Shown piece by piece: positions 33,912-42,600 of a DNA stretch of 64,000 bases. This DNA is from Bradyrhizobium sp. 141 (GTDB lineage Bacteria; Pseudomonadota; Alphaproteobacteria; Rhizobiales; Xanthobacteraceae): contig NZ_JADPKR010000108.1 of the NCBI RefSeq assembly GCF_023074055.1, positions 248,001 to 312,000 on the forward strand. Reading direction: 5' to 3'. The notes beneath the pieces are model-generated. The model did not search any database and was not told the origin of the DNA. It was given only the letters and a program-made list of their open reading frames with translations. A program made the translations under genes and the position numbers. How positions within the stretch are numbered: the stretch's first letter is position 1; each line of letters starts with the position of its first letter.

Positions 33912-34700
33912 TCAGCGGAACAGCGCCGTGGTCGATTGCATCATCTGGTCGGCGGCGCTGATCACCTTGGCGTTCATCTCGTAGGCGCGCTGGGCGGCGA
34001 TCAGGTCGCTCATCTCCGAGACCACGTCGACATTGGCCTGCTCGAGGCTGCCTTGCGAGATCTTGCCGTAACCTTCGGCCGTGGCCGTGCCGTCCTGGGG
34101 CGGGCCGGAGGAGGGCGTCTCGGTGAACTGATTGCTGCCGACGGGCTGCAGGCCCGCTTTGTTGATGAAGCGGGTCAGGCCGATCTGGCCGAGGATGGTC
34201 GAGGTCGATGAGCCCGGAAGCGTCACCGAGACCTGGCCCTGCTCATTGACGGAAAGGCCAGATGCGTTGTTCGGGATCGTGATGGTCGGCTGCACCGGGT
34301 TGCCCTGCGCGGTGACGACGCGGCCCTGATTGTCCATCTGGAAGGTGCCGTCGCGGGTGTACTGGTAGGTGCCGTCGGGCATCAGGACCTTGAAGAAGCC
34401 GTCGCCGGAGACCGCGAGGTCGAGATCGTTGCCGGTCTGCGACAGCGTGCCCTGCGTCATGCTGCGCGGCGTGCCGACGGTCTTGACGCCGCCGCCGATG
34501 TCGACGCCGACGGGCAGGATGGTGCCCTGGTCCGAGGCCTGCGCGCCGACGCGGCGCACGTGCTCGTAGATCAGGTCCTGGAACGCCGCGGTCTGCTTCT
34601 TGAAGCCGGTCGTGCGCAAATTGGCGATGTTGTTGGAGATCACCTGAACGTTGAGTTCCTGTGCCGCCATTCCGGTCGCTGCGGTGTGAAGCGCCTGCAT
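33912..34700 (-). CDS. flgG: Flagellar distal rod protein FlgG
   Basis: A 262-residue protein, the standard length of FlgG. The N-terminus MQALHTAATGMAAQELNVQV with 'SNNIANLRTTGFKKQ' and the C-terminus 'EMSDLIAAQRAYEMNAKVIS' are diagnostic. GAGGAG lies eight bases before the ATG; the GTG/ATG-type start five codons earlier is unlikely. It is the second gene of the operon. Confidence 0.97.
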   Translation of the reverse strand: MQALHTAATGMAAQELNVQVISNNIANLRTTGFKKQTAAFQDLIYEHVRRVGAQASDQGTILPVGVDIGGGVKTVGTPRSMTQGTLSQTGNDLDLAVSGDGFFKVLMPDGTYQYTRDGTFQMDNQGRVVTAQGNPVQPTITIPNNASGLSVNEQGQVSVTLPGSSTSTILGQIGLTRFINKAGLQPVGSNQFTETPSSGPPQDGTATAEGYGKISQGSLEQANVDVVSEMSDLIAAQRAYEMNAKVISAADQMMQSTTALFR

Positions 34701-34715
34701 GTCAGTTCTCCTCAA

Positions 34716-35477
34716 TCAGGCCGGAACGTCGGCGAGCTTCTCGATCGCCGATTTGTGGAGGTCGCTCTGCTGCTGGAGCAGGTTGGCGATGGCGGTGTAG
34801 CTGCGCATGACTTCGACCATGCGGGTCATCTCGCCGACCGAATTCACGTTCGACTTCTCGACATAGCCCTGGCGCACGCTGGATTTGGCATTGGCCTGCT
34901 GGGTGGCGGAGCCGGCGGCGTAGAGATTGGCGCCGAGCTTGGTCAGCTTGGCCGGGTCGTCGAACGAGGCCATGCGGATCTTGCCGCGGATCGAGTCGGT
35001 CTTGGCGGTGCCCTCGAGCACCGTGATGGTGCCGTCGGGGGCGACGTTGATGTCGTGGTCGGTCGGCTGGAAGGTGATCGGGCCGCCGGTGCCGAGCACC
35101 AGATTGCCGTCCGGGGTGACGAGCTGGCCGGTGCTGTTGAGCGAGAATTTGCCGTCGCGGGTGAAGAGCTCGCCGCCATTGGCCTGCACCGCGAAATAGG
35201 CGTTGCCGTCGATCGCCATGTCGAGCGGGTTGTTGGTCGGCTCCATCGGCCCCTGGCCGATGTCGCGGTAGGTGCCGCGGTCCTGCACATAGGAGACACG
35301 GCGGTCGGCGCCGATGAAATTGTCTTCACGCGCGTTCGAGTTGAGAAACTCCTCGAACAGCGAATGGTCGGCCTTGAAGCCGTTGGTGTTGGCATTGGCG
35401 ACGTTGTTGGCGATGACATCCATCTGCCGTTCCAACGTCATCTGCCGTGACAAGCCGATCAGAAGCGCGTTCTGCAT
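34716..35477 (-). CDS. flgF: Flagellar proximal rod protein FlgF
   Basis: A 253-residue rod protein starting MQNALLIGLSRQMTLERQMD, with 'ANNVANANTNGFKADH' and the C-terminal 'EMTRMVEVMRSYTAIANLLQ'. The ATG at 35477 has GGGGAG eight bases upstream and gives the family's standard length; the extra 29 codons of the longer opening are not conserved-looking. It is the first gene of flgF-G-A-H. A sigma-54-type promoter lies about 110 bases upstream. Confidence 0.96.
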   Translation of the reverse strand: MQNALLIGLSRQMTLERQMDVIANNVANANTNGFKADHSLFEEFLNSNAREDNFIGADRRVSYVQDRGTYRDIGQGPMEPTNNPLDMAIDGNAYFAVQANGGELFTRDGKFSLNSTGQLVTPDGNLVLGTGGPITFQPTDHDINVAPDGTITVLEGTAKTDSIRGKIRMASFDDPAKLTKLGANLYAAGSATQQANAKSSVRQGYVEKSNVNSVGEMTRMVEVMRSYTAIANLLQQQSDLHKSAIEKLADVPA

Positions 35478-35855
35478 CGGAAATCTCCCCTGAGTGGGAC
35501 CTGCCATTTCGCTCTCCCAAGCGCCTTGGCGGACCCCGTGAACGAGACCTTCAGGTTCTCCCAAACCGTTGGGTCTCGGCCCTCTCTCAGCGAAAGCCGT
35601 GCCAACTCAGAAAATTACGCAATTTCAATGACTTGCTGATTTTTGATGGGTGCGGGAGGGCGGCAGAAAGGTTCTGTTAGCCATGTCTGCCCGGCAGATT
35701 TTTCCTAGTGGAGGCCCAATCGAAAGATTCCGTTAACCATTATTACCGTAGCGTTTGCCGTGAAGAGGAGCGCATTGCGCCGGGGCATTTGTATCGCGTC
35801 CTTGTCTTAAGGCTTCGCTCTTTCGACCCCTTTGAGAGATCCGGGCGCGGCGACC
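35478..35855. other. 378-base divergent control region flgF / fliL
   Basis: It contains the sigma-54-type promoter for flgF on the minus strand (35589-35605) and a CtrA-like half-site, gTTAACCAT (35732-35740), on the fliL side. The partner half of that site (GAAA) is degenerate. No gene is seen. Confidence 0.55.
35589..35605 (-). promoter_or_regulatory. Sigma-54-type promoter of flgF operon
   Basis: Read on the minus strand, TTGGCACGGCTTTCGCT has GG and GC ten bases apart and matches TTGGCACG-N4-TTGCT at all but one consensus base. It lies 112 bases upstream of the flgF start. Confidence 0.75.
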
Positions 35856-36353
35856 ATGGCAGACAATGAAGCGGAAGGCGGCGCAGCCAGTGAGGGCGCG
35901 GAAGCCGCTCCGAAGAACAAGCTGAAGCTCATCATCATGGCCATCGGCCTGCTCGCCGTCCTCGGCGGCGGTGCTGCGACCTGGTTCTTCTTCTTCCGTC
36001 ACGGCGACGACGAGCATCATGCCGAGGCCGCGCCGCCGCCGAAGCCGCCGTCCTTCGTCGATGTCCCCGACATCATGGTCAACCTCGCCGGCGCGCCGGG
36101 CGAGCGGGTGCAATATCTGCGGCTGAAGATCGTGCTGGAGCTGAAGGAAGAAAAGCAGATCGAGGCGATCAAGCCGACGATGCCGCGCGTCACCGACATC
36201 TTCCAGACCTATGTGCGCGAGCTGCGCCCCTCGGACCTCAACGGGTCCGCCGGCATCTTCCGCCTTAAGGAGGAGCTGACCAAGCGCGTCAACGCGGCGG
36301 TCGCCCCGGTCCAGGTCAGCGCGGTGCTGTTCAAGGAAGTCGTGATCCAGTGA
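35856..36353 (+). CDS. fliL: Flagellar basal body-associated protein FliL
   Basis: A 165-residue inner-membrane protein. An acidic N-terminal cytoplasmic segment leads to one transmembrane helix (KLIIMAIGLLAVLGGGAATW). The periplasmic domain has 'DIMVNLAGAPGERVQYLRLK' and 'LKEELTKRVNAAV'. FliL surrounds stator units and supports torque. It is the first gene of fliL-fliM-DUF6468-motE. I chose the ATG at 35856; the upstream TTG opening adds eight residues. Confidence 0.93.
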   Translation: MADNEAEGGAASEGAEAAPKNKLKLIIMAIGLLAVLGGGAATWFFFFRHGDDEHHAEAAPPPKPPSFVDVPDIMVNLAGAPGERVQYLRLKIVLELKEEKQIEAIKPTMPRVTDIFQTYVRELRPSDLNGSAGIFRLKEELTKRVNAAVAPVQVSAVLFKEVVIQ

Positions 36354-36383
36354 GCACGCTGCGGAAGGCAATGGGCTAGCGTC

Positions 36384-37586
36384 ATGGCCGGCAACGAGCA
36401 AATGGACCAGGATGCGATTGCCGCCCAATGGGAGGCGTCGCTCGATTCCGAGGATCCCGCTGAGGCCGCGAAGGCCGCCGCCGAGAACGAGCTGTCGGAG
36501 ACCATGGCCCTGCAATGGGCGGCCATGGTCGAGGACGGCAGCCGCGATCTCGGAAGCGGCAAGAACTCCGGCGAGCGGGTGCTGTCGCAGGAGGAGATCG
36601 ACAATCTCCTCGGCTTCACCGTCGGCGACGTCACGCTCGACGACCATTCCGGCATTCGCGCCATCATCGATTCGGCGATGGTCTCCTACGAGCGTCTGCC
36701 GATGCTCGAAATCGTCTTCGACCGCCTGGTGCGGCTGATGACGACCAGCTTGCGCAATTTCACCTCCGACAACGTCGAAGTCTCGCTCGACCGCATCACC
36801 TCGGTGCGTTTCGGCGACTACATGAACTCGATCCCGCTGCCCGCCGTCCTCACCGTCTTCAAGGCCGAGGAGTGGGAAAACTTCGGCATGGCGACGGTCG
36901 ATTCCAATCTGATCTATTCGATGATCGACGTGTTGCTCGGCGGCCGCCGCGGCACCAGCCAGCTCCGCATCGAGGGCCGGCCCTACACCACGATCGAGAC
37001 CGAGCTGGTCAAGCGGCTGGTCGAGGTGGTGCTGGCCGACGCCGAGCAGGCGTTCCGGCCGCTGTCGCCGGTGACCTTCACGATCGACCGGCTCGAGACC
37101 AATCCGCGTTTCGCCGCGATCAGCCGTCCCGCCAATGCCGCGATCCTGGTGCGCCTGCGCATCGACATGGAAGACCGCGGCGGCAACATCGAGCTGCTGC
37201 TGCCTTATGCGACCATCGAGCCGATCCGGGGCGTCCTGCTCCAGATGTTCATGGGCGAAAAGTTCGGCCGCGACCCCGTCTGGGAAGGCCATTTCGCCAC
37301 CGAGATCGTGCAGGCCGAGATCGCCGTCGAAGCCGTGCTCTACGAGGCCGACATCCCCCTCAAGCAGCTGATGCGGCTCAAGGTCGGCGACACGCTTCCG
37401 TTGGACATGCGCGCCGACGCCAACGTCACCGTGCGCTGCGGCGACGTCACGCTGACCGAGGGGCGGATGGGCCGGGTCGGCGACCGCGTCGCGATCCGCG
37501 TGACGAAACCCTTGCGCAAGCCAAGTACGACACTTGCGATGTTCGAGAAGGTGGACGAGCAGAACAAGATGATGGAGGCCCCATGA
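36384..37586 (+). CDS. fliM: Flagellar motor switch protein FliM (extended N-terminus)
   Basis: A 400-residue C-ring protein. The CheY-P binding peptide LSQEEIDNLLG, normally within the first 20 residues, is at 67-77. It is preceded by an acidic, alanine-rich extension containing two similar helices (AIAAQWEASLDSED and TMALQWAAMVEDG). Downstream the middle domain ('ITSVRFGDYMNSIPLPAVLT', 'FGMATVDSNLIYSMIDVLLG') and C-terminal SpoA domain (from 'LKQLMRLKVGDTLPLDM') are normal. Its stop overlaps the next gene's start (ATGA). Confidence 0.96.
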   Translation: MAGNEQMDQDAIAAQWEASLDSEDPAEAAKAAAENELSETMALQWAAMVEDGSRDLGSGKNSGERVLSQEEIDNLLGFTVGDVTLDDHSGIRAIIDSAMVSYERLPMLEIVFDRLVRLMTTSLRNFTSDNVEVSLDRITSVRFGDYMNSIPLPAVLTVFKAEEWENFGMATVDSNLIYSMIDVLLGGRRGTSQLRIEGRPYTTIETELVKRLVEVVLADAEQAFRPLSPVTFTIDRLETNPRFAAISRPANAAILVRLRIDMEDRGGNIELLLPYATIEPIRGVLLQMFMGEKFGRDPVWEGHFATEIVQAEIAVEAVLYEADIPLKQLMRLKVGDTLPLDMRADANVTVRCGDVTLTEGRMGRVGDRVAIRVTKPLRKPSTTLAMFEKVDEQNKMMEAP

Positions 37587-38029
37587 ACCACTCCCTGGGA
37601 ATGGCGATCGAGACGCTGGTGGCTATCCTGCTGATGCTGACGATCGTCTATTGCGTCATGCTCAACAAGCGGCTGACGCGGCTGAAGGCGGACGAGCATT
37701 CGCTGAAGGCGGTCATCGGCGAGCTGATCACCGCGACCGAGATCGCCGAGCGCGCGATCGGCGGGCTGAAGCTGGCGGTGCGCGACGTCAACGAGAACCT
37801 CGGCAGCCAGCTCGCCGCGGCGACGCAGATGTCGGACCAGCTCTACAAGCAGCTCGGCGAAGCCGACAACGTGGTGCGGCGGCTGTCCAAGATCGCGATC
37901 GCGGCGCGCCCCATGACCAGTCCGGAAACGATCGCCGCGCCCGCGGCCAAGCCATCGACGGCGAAGGCGGTAGCGGCGGCAGCCGAAGCCTTCTCCGAGC
38001 GCCGACGATCCAACGGCCTTGCCGCATGA
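37583..38029 (+). CDS. DUF6468 flagellar-operon membrane protein
   Basis: A 148-residue protein. An N-terminal transmembrane helix (GMAIETLVAILLMLTIVYCV) is followed by 'LNKRLTRLKADEHSLKAVIG' and a helical, probably coiled-coil segment. This matches the DUF6468 proteins of alphaproteobacterial flagellar operons, whose role is not known. GGAGG lies four bases before the ATG, which overlaps the fliM stop. It lies between fliM and motE, so a link to the motor or stator is likely by position. Confidence 0.85.
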   Translation: MNHSLGMAIETLVAILLMLTIVYCVMLNKRLTRLKADEHSLKAVIGELITATEIAERAIGGLKLAVRDVNENLGSQLAAATQMSDQLYKQLGEADNVVRRLSKIAIAARPMTSPETIAAPAAKPSTAKAVAAAAEAFSERRRSNGLAA

Positions 38030-38038
38030 AGTCAGGGT

Positions 38039-38803
38039 ATGAAGTCCTTTCGTAACATCCGCGTCATCCCGGTCGTCCTGGTCGCCGTCGCAGGCCTCGC
38101 CACGCTGAAGGTCGCGGGCCTCGTGATCAATGGCGGCTATGTGTTCGACTACAAGCCGAACCAGTCGAAGAAATCCTGGGCGCAGGAGAATCTGAACTTC
38201 CCGACCGGCCGCGAGGACCCGGAGATCATCACCGGCTCGACCCATGGTGCGCCGAAGGAGGCGCCCAAGCCCGCCGCGCCCGAGACCAAGCCCGAAGGCA
38301 CCGTGGTCAAGGTGGACGAAGCCCAGCCGCAGGTCTCGGCCTCCGAGCGCGCGATCCTCGAGCGGTTGCAGGCGCGCCGCCAGGAGATCGAGGCCCGCCA
38401 GCGCGAGATCGACATCCGCGAAAGCCTGCTCAAATCGGCCGAGAAGCGCATCGAAGGCAAGGTCGAGGAGATGAAGGCGGTGGAAACCCGCATCTCGGCG
38501 ACGCAGGCCGAGCAGAAGGCCGCCGAAGCCCAGCGCATGAAGGGCCTCGTCACCATGTACGAGGGCATGAAGCCCAAGGACGCGGCGCGGGTGTTCGACC
38601 GGCTGGAGATGGGCGTGCTGATCGAGATCGCCTCGGCCATCGCGCCGCGAAAGATGTCGGACATTATGGGACTGATGTCGCCGGAGGCCGCCGAGAAGCT
38701 GACGGTCGAGATGGCCCGCCGAGCCAATGGCGGCGGCGATCAATCGGCTTCGGCCGGAGATCTGCCCAAGATCGACGGCAAGCCGACGCAAAAGCCGAAT
38801 TGA
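38039..38803 (+). CDS. motE: Motility protein MotE (MotC-chaperone family)
   Basis: A 254-residue protein. An N-terminal membrane anchor or signal (PVVLVAVAGLATLKVAGLVI) leads into a proline-rich linker and a long coiled coil (about residues 100-165, 'QARRQEIEARQREIDIRESL'). The C-terminal MgtE-N-like domain has 'KGLVTMYEGMKPKDAARVFD' and 'MGVLIEIASAIAPRKMSDIM'. In Sinorhizobium MotE is a periplasmic chaperone for the stator-associated MotC. It is the last gene of the fliL operon, ten bases after the DUF6468 gene. No motA, motB or motC is seen in the window. Confidence 0.85.
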   Translation: MKSFRNIRVIPVVLVAVAGLATLKVAGLVINGGYVFDYKPNQSKKSWAQENLNFPTGREDPEIITGSTHGAPKEAPKPAAPETKPEGTVVKVDEAQPQVSASERAILERLQARRQEIEARQREIDIRESLLKSAEKRIEGKVEEMKAVETRISATQAEQKAAEAQRMKGLVTMYEGMKPKDAARVFDRLEMGVLIEIASAIAPRKMSDIMGLMSPEAAEKLTVEMARRANGGGDQSASAGDLPKIDGKPTQKPN

Positions 38804-38888
38804 GCACTCAAGGCGAAGCGTGCTGTGGCAACCTGCGCATTGTCGCGCGGTCGTTCGGCTGGAGCGCCCAGCGAGGCGCCCTGCGTGT

Positions 38889-39128
38889 CTAGTTCGCGAA
38901 CGCCTGTTGCACCCTGCGAACAGGCGGGCGCAACTGCTTCTCCACACGAGGAAGAGTATTGAGCTGCTGCTTGATCGCCGCGGCCTTTGCGACCCGAGTC
39001 ACGAGCTGAAGCGTGCTATGGCAACAGGAGCATTCATATACTTTCAGGGCATATCCTCTGGCGATCGGAACGATCTCGACGACCGTTCTTGCCCTGCTAC
39101 ACACAATGCAACCGGCTTCTCCGCTCAT
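38889..39128 (-). CDS. Small zinc-ribbon-like protein
   Basis: A 79-residue protein with two cysteine pairs: CIVC near the N-terminus (residues 7-10) and 'YECSCCHSTLQLVTRV'. This pattern fits a small zinc ribbon of a kind frequent in Bradyrhizobium. GGGGG precedes the ATG. No function can be assigned. It is convergent with the fliL operon and ends 85 bases after motE. Confidence 0.6.
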   Translation of the reverse strand: MSGEAGCIVCSRARTVVEIVPIARGYALKVYECSCCHSTLQLVTRVAKAAAIKQQLNTLPRVEKQLRPPVRRVQQAFAN

Positions 39129-39408
39129 TGATTACCCCCAAAGCTAACCAATCGATTCGCATCGCCGAGATCACATCTGATTCAGAGTCGCGTGCGAAGC
39201 GCAACGCCTGGAAGGTTGTGGGTGCGTGCGCTCAGCAACTCGTCAAGGCAGCACATCAAGCTCCCGTTGCGGGTGCAGCCGCGGCAGGCAGCATCTTCTG
39301 AGACTGCGGTGAGTTGACGCGCGCAGGTGTGAAGTGGCGGACAGTGGCGCTCAAGGCGCCGTCGTAGGCTTCGGCCATTCGCAATCAGCAACGCAGGAGG
39401 AGGGGGCC

Positions 39409-39606
39409 ATGAACTACTCGTCCGCAGCAGAACGCGTAATCGAGGCCGTCAACCGGCTCCTCATCGCGGCGATGACGTCCGCCTGGACATCCGCGCTAAG
39501 CCATCAGCATGCAGCGCCGCCCGAGGGCGACGACGGCAACGATGATGAATCTACTCTCGATCAAGAGAATTCCTCCGCGCCGGATGGCGCCGGCAATCAA
39601 CACTAA
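39409..39606 (+). CDS. Small acidic hypothetical protein
   Basis: A 65-residue protein, MNYSSAAERVIEAVNRLLIA..., with an amphipathic N-terminal helix and a very acidic tail (EGDDGNDDESTLDQE). An unusually strong ribosome site (AGGAGGAGGGGG) directly before the ATG supports translation. I do not recognise the family. It stands upstream of the convergent giant RTX gene. Confidence 0.45.
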   Translation: MNYSSAAERVIEAVNRLLIAAMTSAWTSALSHQHAAPPEGDDGNDDESTLDQENSSAPDGAGNQH

Positions 39607-39628
39607 AGACGCCATCGGCTTGCGGGCG

Positions 39629-42600
39629 TCACACGATCAGATCGTGCAACACATGGCCTTGAACTGTACCTGCTCCGTAAGCTGGATCAACTTCAAGCGG
39701 GGATGTTTCCGGCATGGACGCCAGTTCGGACCCGCGGAATGCTCCAGCGTGGTCGTGATGACCGGCGACGTCTGAAAGATGATCCAGCACCGCGCTGTGC
39801 TGTGAACCCTGCGAAGCGTCATCCTTGAACAGGAACGAGTCGCCGAGCTGCTGCGGATCGGCGGGCTTTGACGCGGACGCTCCATGGGGCGGGTCGTGCT
39901 GCTCCGCCGCCTTGCTTGAGAGCGAGGGGTGGGCGCCGGCGGCCGATGACTTCAGAAGGTCGGGGTTGAGCGCCGTCTCTGCCGCGTCGTCGCTGGTATG
40001 ACCAGCCGCTTGTGCGGCGTTTGCGGGGCGCGAGACGCCGTGATTCCCAGAATCGCTCCCTAGCGCGAGCCCGCGCCCGGCGTGCGGTTCGGCGGCGTTA
40101 TGATCGAAATTCAGTGCGGCGACAGCGATGTCAGGCATCTGGCCGCTTCCGGAAATTGCGCCATTTTTGCCAGCCGTCGTGTCTGTGTCGAGCACGTGGT
40201 TGAAGACAAAACTGACCTCCGTCGGTGCGGCCATGTGCTGCAGGATCGCAGGCAGTCCGCTGGCTGAGGGAGCTACCGCGTCACTGCTGATCGTTTCGGT
40301 CGCGCGCGTTTGCGCTTCGTCTGAACCGGAGAGGCTGGAATATTCGGTCCATCCGATCTGGTCCCAGCCCCAATTCAGGCTGGAGGTCGCCTCGCTTGAT
40401 TGGATTGTGGAACTCCCATCGGCGAGGAGCGTGCCGTCGCCGCTTCCGGAATCGGACGAGACCTCGGAAGTGGTCGCCATCACGGCGGTCGCGTCACTCT
40501 GCGCGGTTGCGGTGAGGTCGAGCGTTTCGCTGGCAGCCGCCATCACAGGTGCCGCCGGCGGCGCCAGGATGAAGTCCGACGCGTCGATGGTTGCAATCCC
40601 CTGCAAATGGATTTCGACCAGACCGGAATCGCCGATGTGACGGGTCTGGTCCGTTGCATTGACGTACACGATGGTTTCATTCGCCGCGCTGTCATAGAGC
40701 CAGGCGATCGTATGTGCCGGCACGGCCGTGCTTGTTGAGCTCAAGGCCAAGATGACGAACCCAAGCGCGCCAAGAGCGGTCAAGTCGATCTTGTCGGCCC
40801 CCGAGGCGAAGTCGGTGATGGTGTCGAACTGGCTTGCGTTGGAATCGGCCACGAACAAATAAGCGAAGCGGTCGTTGCCATTGCTGCCGGTGAGTTGGTC
40901 CGCACCAAATCCGCCGGTTATGGTGTCGCCGCCGTTGTTGCCGTTGATCGTATCGTTGCCCGAGCCCCCGTAGATGACGTCATCGCCGTCGTTGCCTTTG
41001 ATCGTGTCATTACCGGAGCCACCATAGAGAGCGTCCGCTTTGCCGGTGCCGTTGACGGTATCGCTGCTGGCCCCCGCGTAGATGATCTGACCTGTATGGC
41101 CGCCGCCCGCGATGGTTTCGCTCCCCGGCGTCCCATAGACGTTGGGTGGATCGGAGATCACGACAGATCCGGTGGCCAGGTTATCAAAATCGTTGGGATC
41201 TGCGTCACTAGCGCCATGGATGGCGATGGTCACCGCCTGGGTCGTACCATCGATGGCAGTTACCGTGAAAGTGTCGGTCAACGTGTCGCCGACCTCGAGC
41301 GCCTGAACCACGCTATTGTTGTTGTCGAGGGTGTAAGTCCATACGCCGGCGGCCGTCATAGTGAAGGTGCCGTATCCGTCGTCGCTCGCAGTCGGCGAAG
41401 AGACCGCGGTGAAAGCGGTCGGCGCGTTGTCGACATCCGTATCGGTGAGCGCTCCGGTCGCGGTGGGAGCGCCGGGCGAGAAAGTTCCTGCCTCGGTCAC
41501 TGAGCCGGTCGTGGTGCCGGAAATGATGGCCGCGTCGTTGGTGCCGTGGATGGTGATCGTCACCACCTGCGGCGTGCCGTCGACGGCTGTCACAGTGAAA
41601 CTGTCGATGAGTGTGCCGCCGACATTGAGCGCCTGCACCGCACCGTTGGCGTTGTCGAGCGTGTAGGTCCACACGCCGGCGGCGGTTATCGTAAAGGTGC
41701 CATAACCACTCGTGCTTGCTTTGGGCGAACTCACGGTTGTGAAGGTATTGGACGCGTTGTCGACGTCGGTGGCAACGAGCGTGCCTGTTGTGCTCGGCGC
41801 GCCGGGTATCGCGTTGGTGACGCCTCCGGCTTCGGTCACCGAGCCGGCCGTTGTCCCGGAAATGACAGCGGCATCGTTGGTGCCATGGATGGTGATCGTC
41901 ACCACTTGGGCAGTTCCGTCCAGGGTGGTCACCGTGAACGTATCGGTCAGTGTCTCGCCGGAATTGAGGGCCTGCACCGCAGCGTTGGCATTGTCGAGCG
42001 TGTAGGTCCACACGCCCGCTGCCGTCATGGTGAAGGTGCCGTAGCCAGCGGCGCTCGCCGTTGGCGAGCCGACCGCCGTGAAGGCATTTGCGGTCGTGTC
42101 GACGTCGGCGTCGGTGAGCGTACCACTCGCGCTGGCGGTGCCTGGGTTTGCATTGGCGATGCCGCCAGCCTCGATCACTGCGCCAGTCGTCTCACCGGAG
42201 ATGATCGCGGCGTCACTGGTGCCGTGGATGGTGATCGTCACCACCTGGGCGGTGCCTCCGATCGTGGTTACCGTAAAGCTGTCGGTGAGTGTTTCGCCGG
42301 CGTTGAGCGCCTGCACAGCGGCGTTGCCGTCGTCCAAGGTGTAGGTCCACACGCCGGCCGCCGTCATCGTGAAGGTGCCGTAGCCACCGGCGCTGGCTGT
42401 TGGCGAGCTCACTGCGGTGAACGTATTGGGCGGATCGTCGACGTCGGTGTCGGTGAGGGTGCCGGTCGCAATTTGCGTACCGGGCGTTCCATTGGCGATG
42501 CCGCCAGCCTCGATCGTCGAGCCGATCGTGGTGCCGGAGATGATTGCCGCGTCATTGACACCGTTGATGGTGATTGTGAACGTCTTGCTCGCAGAGTTAA

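Noticed and set aside
35722..35736. CtrA box before fliL (GAAA-N7-TTAA)
   Set aside because: Only the right half-site, TTAACCAT, is good; the left half is degenerate. It is kept as a half-site in the intergenic note and not called as a box.
38987..39301. 104-codon plus-strand open frame between the zinc-ribbon gene and the small acidic gene
   Set aside because: It overlaps the better-supported minus-strand gene, and has no ribosome site and no recognisable composition.
41195..42560. Regularly spaced repeats as a possible CRISPR array
   Set aside because: The period is about 339 bases, in frame and coding for VCBS domains; there are no short direct repeats with unique spacers.
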